Positions 8,580 to 17,390 of a stretch of DNA of 64,000 nucleotides are shown here, piece by piece. Within the stretch, counting starts at the first letter, position 1, and each line of letters opens with the position of its first letter. The position numbers and the translations under genes are program-made. This DNA is from Parabacteroides sp. Marseille-P3160 (lineage in GTDB: Bacteria; Bacteroidota; Bacteroidia; Bacteroidales; Tannerellaceae), in contig NZ_LT799418.1 in NCBI RefSeq assembly GCF_900162725.1, positions 1,852,497 to 1,916,496 on the forward strand, written 5' to 3'. A model generated the notes under the pieces. It did not search any database. It was not told the origin of the DNA and worked only from the letters and a program-made list of their open reading frames with translations.

Positions 8580-10880
8580 ATGAAAAAAAGCAAACGTTGT
8601 TTTTATTTTTTGTTATTAATGGCTGTTGTCTATAATGGTAGTAAGATTTGGGCAGATAACCGGCCGGTGGGATTATTAACCGATTTGCTGGAGTATACCG
8701 ATCGGGTGTATCTGGATGGGTATCCTTCTACGCTCACTTTATCCCAGATGCCGGATGCGATCGAGACGATGCAGGTCGCGAAGGTTGCTTCGGCAAAACC
8801 ATCCTTTAGTTGGATTGTACCGGGGAAACAGCAGGGCACGAGACAGACAGCTTACCGGATTATTCTCTCCCAATCATATGATGAGGCAATGAACCATATA
8901 GGAAGTATCTGGGATAGCGGAGAGACTGAGAGTGCGCAATCTACGGCAGTCCGTTATGCCGGAGAACCGCTGAAGCCGGGACAGACTTATTATTGGCGCG
9001 TGAAAACGATTACGAATACGGAGGGGGAGAGCGACTGGTCGGAGATCAAAGGATTTTGTACGGCTGCAGAGTTAGTGGGATATGCACAAGCCGGTTATCC
9101 GTTGACTAAGACGGCGGAATATCCGGTAAAGGTCACTACTCCGGCCGAACAAACGGTGTTGGCTGATTTCGGAAAAGCGGCTTTCGGACAACTGAAGGTT
9201 ACCTTGTCTTCGGAAACCGGAAGAGATTCGGTTTTTATCCATCTGGGAGAACAACTGAAGGAGGGTAGGATAAACCGGAAACCCGGTGGTACGGTACGTT
9301 ATCATATGTATCCGCTTGCTTTGATGAAGGGAACGCATACTTACCGGATTAAAATTAAAAAAGATAAACGCAACACCGGAGATGCTGCCGTTTTGATGCC
9401 TGCATACATTGGTGAAGTGCTGCCTTTCCGCTATTGTGAGATCGAGCGGTATGCTGCTTCTCTACCGGAGCATGCGATCCAACGGGAATCGGTTTATTAT
9501 CCTTTTGATGATAACGCCGCCTCTTTCAGCTCTTCCAACGATGTACTGAATCAGGTTTGGGAACTCTGTAAATATTCAATCAAAGCGACTTCTTTCCTCG
9601 GTACCTATGTCGATGGAGACAGGGAGCGGATTCCGTATGAAGCGGATGCACTGATTAATCAATTATCCCACTACGGAGTCGATCGTGAATATTCCATGGC
9701 ACGCCGTTCCCATGAATATCTGTTGAAGCATCCGACCTGGCCCACGGAGTGGATTCTCCAGGCCGTACTCATTGCCTGGAATGATTATTTATACACAGGA
9801 GATGACCGCTCGCTACAGGACAGTTATGCCATACTGAAGAAGCGGACCTTACTGGAACTACGCGGACAAAACGATTTGATCTCTACGACTACAGGATTGC
9901 AGTCTCCCGAGTTCCTGCAAGGTATCCGGATGAAAGATAAGATCAGAGATATTGTGGACTGGCCTCATACCGGTATTCTCGGGCTGAATAAGGCCGAAGG
10001 AGGGGAAGCCGACGGTTTTATTTTTACCGATTACAATGCCGTGACCAATGCATACCATTATGAGGCCTTGAAATTGATGTCCGCTATCGCCGGTGTACTG
10101 AATCTTCCGGAAGATAAAACTTTTTACGCCGGAGAGGCCCGTACCTTTAAAGAACGGTACAATAAGGCGTTTCTGGATAAGCGGAAAGGATATTATAAGG
10201 ATGGCATTACGACCGATCATGCTTCGTTGCATGCCAATATGTTTGCGCTGGCTTTCGGACTGACTCCGGAGAAGAACCGGGCTTCGGTTGCTGATTTTAT
10301 TCGTTCCCGCCGGATGGCCTGTAGTGTCTACGGAGCACAGTTTCTGATGGATGCCGTCTATGAAGCTCATGATGCGGATTATGCACTCTCTCTGTTGACG
10401 GATACGACCGATCGGAGCTGGTATAATATGATCCGCGTCGGCTCGACCATCTCTTTGGAAGCGTGGGATGATAAATACAAACCGAATCAAGACTGGAACC
10501 ATGCTTGGGGAGCGGTTCCGGCAAATACGATCCCGCGCAAGCTGATGGGAATTGAACCGGTAAAGCCCGGTTATGAACTTGTGCGGATAAAGCCTCAGAC
10601 CGCTTCCCTCGAATGGGCGAAGATCGAAGTCCCGACGATCAGGGGAAGCATCGGACTTTCCATTGAAAACAAGTTAGATTCCGATCGGCGTTATACCCTG
10701 AGACTCCACCTGCCTGCAAATATGTCTTCCGAAGTCTATCTGCCGTTGCCTTCCTTTGCTGACTTCAAAGTGACGAATAACGGACAAGAAGTGAAAGCCG
10801 GTCGTGTCAAAGGGGAGCCGTTCCTTTTCGTCGGCACCCTCATGTCCGGTAATTACGAGTTGGAAATAACCGGTCGATAA
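8580..10880 (+). CDS. GH78-like alpha-L-rhamnosidase
   Basis: A predicted secreted exo-rhamnosidase. I chose the ATG at 8580, not the one at 8559, because it opens a clean signal peptide (MKKSKRCFYFLLLMAVV). N-terminal fibronectin-like sandwich domains (about residues 70-165, with TYYWRVKT) are followed by the accessory beta region and an (alpha/alpha)6 barrel carrying the acidic motif DGDRERIPYEAD and the aromatic/acidic cluster SLEAWDDKYKPNQDWNHAWG. The C-terminal sandwich ends YELEITGR. About 766 aa is normal for Bacteroidetes GH78 enzymes. It begins 13 bp after the GH106 stop and faces glmS across a 29-bp convergent gap. Confidence 0.87.
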   Translation: MKKSKRCFYFLLLMAVVYNGSKIWADNRPVGLLTDLLEYTDRVYLDGYPSTLTLSQMPDAIETMQVAKVASAKPSFSWIVPGKQQGTRQTAYRIILSQSYDEAMNHIGSIWDSGETESAQSTAVRYAGEPLKPGQTYYWRVKTITNTEGESDWSEIKGFCTAAELVGYAQAGYPLTKTAEYPVKVTTPAEQTVLADFGKAAFGQLKVTLSSETGRDSVFIHLGEQLKEGRINRKPGGTVRYHMYPLALMKGTHTYRIKIKKDKRNTGDAAVLMPAYIGEVLPFRYCEIERYAASLPEHAIQRESVYYPFDDNAASFSSSNDVLNQVWELCKYSIKATSFLGTYVDGDRERIPYEADALINQLSHYGVDREYSMARRSHEYLLKHPTWPTEWILQAVLIAWNDYLYTGDDRSLQDSYAILKKRTLLELRGQNDLISTTTGLQSPEFLQGIRMKDKIRDIVDWPHTGILGLNKAEGGEADGFIFTDYNAVTNAYHYEALKLMSAIAGVLNLPEDKTFYAGEARTFKERYNKAFLDKRKGYYKDGITTDHASLHANMFALAFGLTPEKNRASVADFIRSRRMACSVYGAQFLMDAVYEAHDADYALSLLTDTTDRSWYNMIRVGSTISLEAWDDKYKPNQDWNHAWGAVPANTIPRKLMGIEPVKPGYELVRIKPQTASLEWAKIEVPTIRGSIGLSIENKLDSDRRYTLRLHLPANMSSEVYLPLPSFADFKVTNNGQEVKAGRVKGEPFLFVGTLMSGNYELEITGR

Positions 10881-10909
10881 AATGGACCGGCGGTTGCGGT
10901 AGAGTTTAC

Positions 10910-12754
10910 TTATTCTACCGTAACCGATTTTGCCAGGTTACGGGGCATGTCCACATCCCGCCTTTTGTTGACGGCAATATGATAAGCCAGCAATTGAAGC
11001 GGAATGACCGACAGCAACGGATCCAGGCATTCGATCGTCGAAGGGATCTCGATGCAATAATCGGCCAAAGCCTTAATTACTTCGTCGCCTTCGTTTACAA
11101 TGGCGATCACACGTCCTTTCCGCGCTTTTATCTCTTGGATATTGGATAGTACTTTTTCGTAAACCGTACTATTCGTCGCAATAATGACTACCGGCATTTC
11201 GTTGTCGATCAGTGCGATCGGACCGTGTTTCATCTCTGCCGCCGGATAGCCTTCGGCATGGATATAGGAAATCTCCTTTAATTTCAAGGCGCCTTCCAAT
11301 GCGATCGGATAATCATAGCCGCGACCTAAATAAATAAAGTTTTGGGCATAGGTGAAAATAGCGGACAGTTCTTTGATCTTTCCGTCTATTGCCAGGATTT
11401 TTTTAATTTTGGAAGGGATGTGTTGCAATTCCTTGATGGTTTCAAGATAGTGTTCCTTCGTAATGGTTCCCTTTTCCTCTGCGATAGCCAATGCCATCAT
11501 GGTCAGGACGGTCACTTGCGCCGTAAACGCTTTCGTCGAGGCGACGCCTATCTCATGGCCGCAATGGGTGTAAGAGCCCGAATCTGTATTTCTCGGAATC
11601 GAGGAACCTACCACATTGCAAATGCCGTATACAAAGGCGCCGGACGCACGCGCCAGTTCGATTGCCGCCAGCGAGTCAGCCGTTTCGCCCGACTGGGAGA
11701 TCGCAATGACTATATCGTTCGCATGGATGACCGGCTTGCGGTAGCGGAACTCCGAAGCGTACTCCACTTCGACCGGTATCCGGCAGAACTCTTCGAACAG
11801 GTATTCCCCGATCAAGCCGGCATGCCAGGAAGTACCGCAGGCGATGATCAATATCCTGTCGGCGTAGATGAATTTATCTTTATGGTCGATGATGCCGGAC
11901 AGCGTCACATGCGTTCCCTCCACATTAATGCGGCCGCTCATGCAGTTCTTCAGTGTTTCCGGTTGTTCGAAAATCTCTTTCAACATAAAATGGGGATAGC
12001 CTCCCTTTTCCAACTGGCTCAGATCCATTTCCAACTCCTTGATCTCGGGAGTTTTCTCGATATTGGAGATCGTGACGATCTTGGGTTCCTGGTCCCTGTG
12101 GAGTACCGCGATTTCCTCGTCTTCCAGATAGATAACCTTGTGTGTATATTCTACGATCGGAGAGGCGTCGGAAGCGATGAAAAATTCATTATCCCCGATG
12201 CCTACAACGAGCGGGCTGCTTTTCCGGGCAACGATCAGTTGATCCGGATTCCCCTTCTCCATCACGGCAATGGCATAGGCGCCGACGACATGATTGAGCG
12301 CGATCTGCACGGCTTTAAAAAGATCGCAGGTATGAGTCGCTTTGATATATTCAATGTATTGGATCAGGACTTCGGTATCCGTATTGCTCTGGAAGGTATA
12401 TCCCTTTTGGATTAAGTTTGCCTTGATAACCGCATAATTTTCAATGATCCCGTTATGGATCAACGCCAGGGAGCCCGTTTGTGAACAATGCGGGTGCGCA
12501 TTGATGTTGCTTGGCTCCCCGTGAGTGGCCCAGCGGGTATGTGCGATGCCTATCGTTCCGCTTAAGTCCAGCTCTTTTACGGATTTCTCCAGCTCGTCGA
12601 CGCGGCCTTTCGCTTTATAGACCGAGAGCCGGTTTTGAGGGTTAATCAGGGCGACACCGGCGCTGTCGTAGCCTCTGTATTCAAGACGGTGTAACCCTTT
12701 GATTAAAATAGGGTAAGCCTCTCTGAAACCTATGTAACCTACTATTCCGCACAT
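10910..12754 (-). CDS. glmS: Glutamine--fructose-6-phosphate aminotransferase (isomerizing)
   Basis: Makes glucosamine-6-phosphate from fructose-6-phosphate and glutamine, the first step to UDP-GlcNAc for peptidoglycan and LPS. The ATG at 12754 gives MCGIVGYIG, where Cys2 (after Met removal, Cys1) is the class II glutamine amidotransferase nucleophile; the longer upstream reading would bury it. RYDSAG-type (EYRGYDSAGVAL), HTRWATHG and two SIS sugar-isomerase domains (ACGTSWHAG; ISQSGETADS; EGYPAAEMKHGP) are visible, ending LAKSVTVE. The 614-aa length is standard. No glmS ribozyme is expected or seen. Transcription runs from a promoter near 12847. Confidence 0.97.
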   Translation of the reverse strand: MCGIVGYIGFREAYPILIKGLHRLEYRGYDSAGVALINPQNRLSVYKAKGRVDELEKSVKELDLSGTIGIAHTRWATHGEPSNINAHPHCSQTGSLALIHNGIIENYAVIKANLIQKGYTFQSNTDTEVLIQYIEYIKATHTCDLFKAVQIALNHVVGAYAIAVMEKGNPDQLIVARKSSPLVVGIGDNEFFIASDASPIVEYTHKVIYLEDEEIAVLHRDQEPKIVTISNIEKTPEIKELEMDLSQLEKGGYPHFMLKEIFEQPETLKNCMSGRINVEGTHVTLSGIIDHKDKFIYADRILIIACGTSWHAGLIGEYLFEEFCRIPVEVEYASEFRYRKPVIHANDIVIAISQSGETADSLAAIELARASGAFVYGICNVVGSSIPRNTDSGSYTHCGHEIGVASTKAFTAQVTVLTMMALAIAEEKGTITKEHYLETIKELQHIPSKIKKILAIDGKIKELSAIFTYAQNFIYLGRGYDYPIALEGALKLKEISYIHAEGYPAAEMKHGPIALIDNEMPVVIIATNSTVYEKVLSNIQEIKARKGRVIAIVNEGDEVIKALADYCIEIPSTIECLDPLLSVIPLQLLAYHIAVNKRRDVDMPRNLAKSVTVE

Positions 12755-12839
12755 AGACAATCGTTTTTTAATTGACAAAACGAAGGATAACGCCTATAGA
12801 TCAGGTTTTTTCCTTCTTGTTATAATGAATGAGTACGCG

Positions 12840-12869
12840 CAAAGATACACTTTCTGCTTTAGCACGAAA
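12840..12869 (-). promoter_or_regulatory. Candidate glmS promoter
   Basis: On the minus strand, TATCTTTG (12847-12840) matches TAnnTTTG exactly, with TTTC (12869-12866) 18 nt upstream as a near match to the -33 element. It is about 85 nt ahead of the glmS ATG. Confidence 0.5.
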
Positions 12870-13043
12870 GGCAAAATAAAAGCTTTTTTCATTTTTTATT
12901 GGGGGCGGTTTAATTCTTGCCGGACAATTCTCTTGTTTATCCTCTCAAATGGATGCAGAGAAAGCATGCTTTGCATCTGCTTTATTGAGTGTTTCAACGT
13001 ACTTATTTTATTTGCATTGCACTAACGATTCAATTTTCTCTGG

Positions 13044-13131
13044 CCGTACGAAGATCTTTTAATGACCGTGCGAAGATCTTTCATCGGCCAGTGAAAGATC
13101 TTTTGCCAACCGGGGAAAATCAGTTTTTTAC
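13044..13131. repeat. Tandem 22-bp palindrome-core array, family A
   Basis: Four imperfect 22-bp units start at 13044, 13066, 13088 and 13110. Three share the palindromic core AAAGATCTTT or GAAGATCTTT; the fourth is degenerate. The flanking non-core bases begin CC in every unit. The array lies in the roughly 500-bp gap between the glmS promoter and a decayed gene. The rest of that gap (12870-13043 and 13132-13252) shows no gene I can support. Confidence 0.75.
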
Positions 13132-13252
13132 TGCCCGTTCAACGAAAAGGCTCTGCCTCTCTTCTGTTTTGCCTATGCCATGGCATGAAAAAGGGTAGAG
13201 AATTAATTGAGTATAAATCTGTCATTCCCGCCCAAAGCCTTTCCGGTGATGA

Positions 13253-14098
13253 ATTGGAGCGGCTGCCCCGGTACCCCCGACGCCTCCTACTTATACGATC
13301 AGCCTGAACACCTCCCAATTGATCATTAATGCGGGAGAGAGAGCGGACCTCCAAGTGACTATAACGACAAGCGCAACTGCTACGCCGACCGTTCGATGGT
13401 CATCGTCCGACAGTAGCGTTGCCGATGTAACGGGAGGCGGGGGAGTGATCGGTATAGCCGGAGGATCTACCTTGATAACGGCTACTATTGGCGATACAAT
13501 CAAAGCTACTTGTATGGTTACCGTACGTGATGTAGCGGTAGAGCCGGAAGTTAATGAAATAACATCCCATTCGGCCATATTGACATTCCCTAAATTAGCA
13601 GGCGCTTCCTATTATCTGATCCACTTGTATGAAAGGAATGGAGCGGCACGTACTCCTGTTGTTGCGTTGAAGGTAAATCCCGATGGAACGGTTGCGATTG
13701 TCCTGCGCTCGACTACGAATACCATCAATCTGTCATTAAGTGAATTGAAAGCGGAGACCTCCTATGAGGCGGACATTGATGTCGTCAGAGAAACGAATGG
13801 GAAAGTGGAGATTATCAGTACGCTTAAGTCCGCATTTAAGACAACGAAAGAATCGCCTACCGCGGCAGACGATCCGACGGCTTCTCCGAAGCGCGTTTAT
13901 TATAGCGACGGCCTATTGACGGTCGAAGGTCTGGAGGGATATACGATTACTGTATATTCACTAAGCGGAAACGCGCAGAGTGTCTTTAAATCCGTTCAAG
14001 AGATTGAACGCAAGAAGTTGAGCCTACCGGATGGAGTGTATGTTGTTACTGCTACGAACGATAGCAGCAGGCATGTATTTAAGATCCCGGTCAGATAA
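13253..14098 (+). pseudogene. 5'-decayed Big_2/fibronectin-like protein with a T9SS-type C-terminal tail
   Basis: The open frame begins after a stop at 13250 and has no ATG start or signal peptide. It encodes a proline-rich lead-in, a Big_2-like Ig domain (LIINAGERADLQV, VRWSSSDSSVADV, GSTLITATIGD), a fibronectin-III-like domain (ITSHSAILTF to the ETSYEADIDV region), and a C-terminal segment ITVYSLSGNAQ ... LPDGVYVVTATN ... FKIPVR, typical of type A T9SS sorting domains. An ATG at 13185 opens a different frame (MKKGRELIEYKSVIPAQSL) that would need one frameshift near 13255 to join. I read this as the 3' part of a secreted surface protein that has lost its export signal. A short TTG-started product is possible but would stay in the cytoplasm. 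Confidence 0.6.
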
Positions 14099-14125
14099 CT
14101 TTCAGTTTTTTTGATAAACGAAATG

Positions 14126-14190
14126 GCTATGCCTGTTTCACCCAAGAAACGGAATTCCGGATTTCTCGGCGAAAACAGGCATAGCTTTAT
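14126..14190 (+). terminator. Long nested hairpin, probable terminator
   Basis: Outer arms GCTATGCCTGTTT (14126-14138) and AAACAGGCATAGC (14173-14185) pair perfectly. Between them an inner hairpin forms around the palindrome CGGAATTCCG. TTTAT follows. It lies between the Big_2 remnant and the M48 protease gene. Confidence 0.6.
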
Positions 14191-14233
14191 TGAAAGTGTA
14201 ACGAAATTCCGATAAAGATTGTTGAAAAAGATA

Positions 14234-14241
14234 TATATTTG
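14234..14241 (+). promoter_or_regulatory. Candidate -7 element for the M48 protease gene
   Basis: TATATTTG matches TAnnTTTG exactly, 23 nt upstream of the ATG at 14265. Confidence 0.45.
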
Positions 14242-14264
14242 CGGAAATTATAAAACGTTGTGTT

Positions 14265-15059
14265 ATGATTAAGAAAATAGGACTATATATTATGTGCGCT
14301 TTCCTGCTTGCTTCGTGCAGCAGTGTCCCTTTGACGGGAAGAAGACAGGTCTTGCTCGTGTCGGATCAGGACGTGTTGTCATCCAGTCTTTCGCAGTATC
14401 AGGAATACATCAAGACGGCTCCTTTGTCTACCGATGCGAAGGGCAAGGCGATGGTCGTTCGCGTGGGCCAAAAAATTGCGGCGGCTACGGAACAGTATCT
14501 CAAGAATAACGGGCTGGAGAGTGAAATCCAAAATTTCAAATGGGAGTTTAATCTGGTGAAAGACGACCAAATCAACGCTTTTTGTATGCCTGGCGGAAAG
14601 ATTGTGGTCTATGAGGGATTGCTGAAGATCGTCGGCTCGGACGACGAGTTGGCTGTTGTCATCGGACATGAAGTGGCGCATGCCGTGGCAAAGCATAGCA
14701 ATGAACGAATGAGCCAGGAATTGCTTGCCCAATATGGTTCTTCGATAGTCAGCAGCGCTTTGGGAAATAAGTCGCAGGCCGTACAGTCCCTGGGCGGAAC
14801 GGTTTACGGCTTGGGAGCCCAATATGGGGTCATGTTGCCTTTCTCCCGGAAACATGAATCGGAAGCAGACTATATGGGACTTGTCTTTATGGCGATGGCC
14901 GGCTATAACCCGGATGTAGCCGTCGGTTTCTGGCAGAAGATGTCGGCCGCCGGTAGCGGCAGCGTTCCCGAATTTATGAGTACCCACCCGAGTGATGCCA
15001 CCCGTATCCGGGATATCCAGAACCACCTGCCGGAAGTGCGGCAGTATGAGAAAAAATAA
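14265..15059 (+). CDS. M48-family zinc metalloprotease, lipoprotein
   Basis: A periplasm-facing membrane-anchored protease of the LoiP/YcaL/BepA-type M48 group, likely involved in envelope protein quality control. The 264-aa product has a lipoprotein signal with lipobox LASC (Cys about 18), the zinc motif HEVAHAVAKHSNER (about 143-156) and the downstream ESEADYMGL carrying the third metal-ligand Glu. It lacks the TPR tail found in BepA, which fits its short length. It has its own promoter, and the next gene is on the opposite strand. Confidence 0.92.
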   Translation: MIKKIGLYIMCAFLLASCSSVPLTGRRQVLLVSDQDVLSSSLSQYQEYIKTAPLSTDAKGKAMVVRVGQKIAAATEQYLKNNGLESEIQNFKWEFNLVKDDQINAFCMPGGKIVVYEGLLKIVGSDDELAVVIGHEVAHAVAKHSNERMSQELLAQYGSSIVSSALGNKSQAVQSLGGTVYGLGAQYGVMLPFSRKHESEADYMGLVFMAMAGYNPDVAVGFWQKMSAAGSGSVPEFMSTHPSDATRIRDIQNHLPEVRQYEKK

Positions 15060-15094
15060 GATTTGCCTCGGCAAAGCGTTATCGGACGGAAATC

Positions 15095-15961
15095 TCAGCT
15101 AAAAATGATGGTCTTGTTTTTGTAAACAAGGATTTTCCGTTCGATATGTTTTTGTACGGCGCGAGAGAGCACGATCTTCTCCAATTCCTTCCCTTTATTA
15201 ACCAAATCATCCACGGCGTCCTTATGCGTGATTCGGGTGACGTCCTGCTCGATGATCGGGCCGGCGTCCAACTCCGAAGTTACGTAGTGGCTGGTCGCCC
15301 CGATAATCTTGACTCCGCGGCTGAATGCAGCGTGATAAGGTTTCGCCCCGATGAAGGCCGGGAGGAAAGAGTGATGGATATTGATGATCCGGTTCGAGTA
15401 TTTTTCGATCATCTGCTCGGAGATGATTTGCATGTAGCGCGCAAGGACTATGAAGTTGATTTTGTTTTGCTCCAATAGTTCCATCTCCTTTTGTTCCTGC
15501 TCCGATTTATTATCCTTGTCAATGGGAAAAAGATGGAAAGGGATGCCGAAACGATCCGCCGTCTCCTGCATGTCGGGGTGGTTACCGATGATCAACGGAA
15601 TTTCCACATTCCATTCGCCGGCCGTATAATGTGCCAGCAGATCGAACAGGCAATGGGACATCCTGGAAACGAAAATCGCCATCCGGGGAGTGTCGTTGGC
15701 GAAATAGAGACGGAATTCCATCGTATATTTACGGGCGTAAAGCGTATCGAAATAATCCTTGATTTTATCTTTGGGAATAATGAATCCGGCCAAATCCCAT
15801 TCCAGGCGCATGAAAAATAAATTGTCCACCCGGTCGACATATTGGTCCAGATAGACAATGTTTCCTCCGTTTACGCGAATAAAATTCGTAATTTCAGCAA
15901 TAATTCCAGGTTGGTCCGGGCAGTGAAGCAGTAGCTTGGCTACATTTTTATTTGTTGTCAT
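15095..15961 (-). CDS. purU: Formyltetrahydrofolate deformylase
   Basis: Hydrolyses 10-formyl-THF to formate and THF, balancing one-carbon pools and feeding formate to PurT. I chose the ATG at 15961 (MTTNKNVAKLLLHCPDQPG), which starts directly before the N-terminal ACT domain; the frame extends further upstream without conserved sequence. The C-terminal formyltransferase domain contains IIGNHPD, LARYMQIIS and NIHHSFLPAFIGAKPYHAA, with the Asn-His-Asp catalytic triad region ending in SELDAGPIIEQD. Its 288 aa are normal. A -7 element lies on the minus strand at 16014-16007. Confidence 0.95.
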   Translation of the reverse strand: MTTNKNVAKLLLHCPDQPGIIAEITNFIRVNGGNIVYLDQYVDRVDNLFFMRLEWDLAGFIIPKDKIKDYFDTLYARKYTMEFRLYFANDTPRMAIFVSRMSHCLFDLLAHYTAGEWNVEIPLIIGNHPDMQETADRFGIPFHLFPIDKDNKSEQEQKEMELLEQNKINFIVLARYMQIISEQMIEKYSNRIINIHHSFLPAFIGAKPYHAAFSRGVKIIGATSHYVTSELDAGPIIEQDVTRITHKDAVDDLVNKGKELEKIVLSRAVQKHIERKILVYKNKTIIFS

Positions 15962-16006
15962 TGTTAAAATATAGGATAGAATAAATCGTTTTGCCTTATC
16001 AGAAAA

Positions 16007-16014
16007 CAAAAGTA
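16007..16014 (-). promoter_or_regulatory. Candidate -7 element for purU
   Basis: TACTTTTG on the minus strand matches TAnnTTTG and is 46 nt upstream of the purU ATG. No clear -33 element. Confidence 0.4.
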
Positions 16015-16047
16015 CATAATTTTTCCTCAATCTGTTTTAATGGCCTC

Positions 16048-16071
16048 AAAAATCGAGTATACTCGATTTTT
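16048..16071. repeat. Perfect 24-bp palindrome, single family-C core
   Basis: The 24 bases 16048-16071 are self-complementary around the centre TCGAGTATACTCGA. It touches the stop codon of the histidine kinase gene and precedes purU, so it may act as a loopless terminator or protein-binding site. The same ATCGAGTATACTC core recurs in the 22-bp arrays at 56786 and 58461. Confidence 0.8.
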
Positions 16072-17390
16072 CAGTCGTTAAAAGCCAAAACGAAAGTCGT
16101 CAGAGGCTCTTCTTTATTGTTTTGGAGCGTCAGGCTGCCTCCCGAAAGATTCATGATCTGGCGAGATATGGAAAGTCCGATTCCGCTGCCTCCCTTTTTG
16201 GTGGTAAAAAAGGGAATGAAAATCTCCTCAGCCTCTTTAGGTGAGATGGCCGGGCCGTTGTTGCTGATTTCGATGAGCACCGTTTCTTCCTCATTGCAAT
16301 AGGCGTGGATGCAGATCGCCCCGTCCGGTTGGTCCCCGATGGCTTGCATTGCATTGTTCAGCAAGTTGATAATCACCTGGTAAATTAACTTTTCGTCCGC
16401 ATGGATGATCAGGTCTTCCGGTTCGATCACAGTTGAAATCGAAATATTCGGATGTTTGCGGTCGGCCCGGACAAGCGTTACGGCCTGTTCAATCAATTTG
16501 TGGACATAGAATAACGAAGGTTCCGGCGTCGGAATATGGGTAAACCGGCGGTAGGAATCGACAAAGGAAATCAGTCCCTGGCCGGTCGAATGAATGACTT
16601 CCAAGCCCTCCCTGACCTCGCTGTTCACATCCGCATAGCGGAAAAGGAGGGTTTCGCTCAGGGAGGTGACCGGCGTGATCGAGTTCATGATCTCATGTGT
16701 CAGGACGCGGGTCAATCGTATCCATGAATCAATTTCCTTATAATCCAGTTCCCTGTTGATATCGTTGATCGCAATAATGCGGACATGCTTCTGCTGAAGA
16801 GTCATTCCGGAGGCCCGGACGGACAGGTTGGCCGTTCCCCGTTCATGTGAAAACGAAACCTGGCGTTTTTCGCCGGGTTGGATGTTTTCGATCAACATCT
16901 CCAGTTTCTTGTCGATGCGCGAAAGTTGTTTTACGTGCGTAAAGATATTCAGTCCCAACAGATGCATGGCCTCATTATTGACCTGGTAAACGTATCCGTT
17001 GTCATCGGTCACCAGGATGCCGGTATTCACACTGTTGAGAATCAGCTCGTAATACTTTTCCCGCTGCACAATATCCGCTTTGGCGTCGGAGAGGATTCGG
17101 ATGATCCGGTTCAGGGACTGGATCGTTATGCGGTCGGAAGCGGACGGCAGCTTATCGACGGCATACTGGAATGCCGAATCTCCGTTTTCGATAGCATCGA
17201 AGAGGTAGGAGATTTTCCGGGTATATTGCCGGTAGAAACGGAAAAGCCGGAAGACGGCATAGAGATCCGCAAGGAATAGGATCGCGGCCGGTATCCATGC
17301 CCTTACGCACACGGACCAGGTGAGTCCTGCGGTAAGCGCCAGAACGAGAAGGAGGTGGAAGCTAAAGCTGTTAGTCAATTTAACCGGCAT
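16071..17390 (-). CDS. Membrane sensor histidine kinase (NtrB-like)
   Basis: Partner kinase of the sigma-54 activator encoded just upstream. The 439-aa protein has two N-terminal membrane helices (about 8-45), a linker and PAS-like region (ILNSVNTGILVTDDNGYVYQV), the phosphoacceptor H-box LTHEIMNSITPVTSL, the N-box NLLNNAMQAIG and the ATP-lid G-box KKGGSGIGLSISRQIM. Its start codon overlaps the response-regulator stop as TAATG, which suggests translational coupling. No extracytoplasmic sensor domain is present; the two helices are close together, so the signal is probably intramembrane or cytoplasmic (inference). Confidence 0.93.
   Translation of the reverse strand: MPVKLTNSFSFHLLLVLALTAGLTWSVCVRAWIPAAILFLADLYAVFRLFRFYRQYTRKISYLFDAIENGDSAFQYAVDKLPSASDRITIQSLNRIIRILSDAKADIVQREKYYELILNSVNTGILVTDDNGYVYQVNNEAMHLLGLNIFTHVKQLSRIDKKLEMLIENIQPGEKRQVSFSHERGTANLSVRASGMTLQQKHVRIIAINDINRELDYKEIDSWIRLTRVLTHEIMNSITPVTSLSETLLFRYADVNSEVREGLEVIHSTGQGLISFVDSYRRFTHIPTPEPSLFYVHKLIEQAVTLVRADRKHPNISISTVIEPEDLIIHADEKLIYQVIINLLNNAMQAIGDQPDGAICIHAYCNEEETVLIEISNNGPAISPKEAEEIFIPFFTTKKGGSGIGLSISRQIMNLSGGSLTLQNNKEEPLTTFVLAFND

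Noticed and set aside
11342-12415. 357-codon open frame on the plus strand
   Set aside because: It is the complement of glmS, which has complete catalytic motifs; the plus-strand translation has no recognisable domain.
12755-12870. glmS ribozyme or riboswitch
   Set aside because: No ribozyme core is visible, and that regulation is known from Gram-positive bacteria.
13044-13131. CRISPR array
   Set aside because: Units are contiguous 22-bp repeats with degenerate non-core bases, no spacers of constant length and no cas genes.
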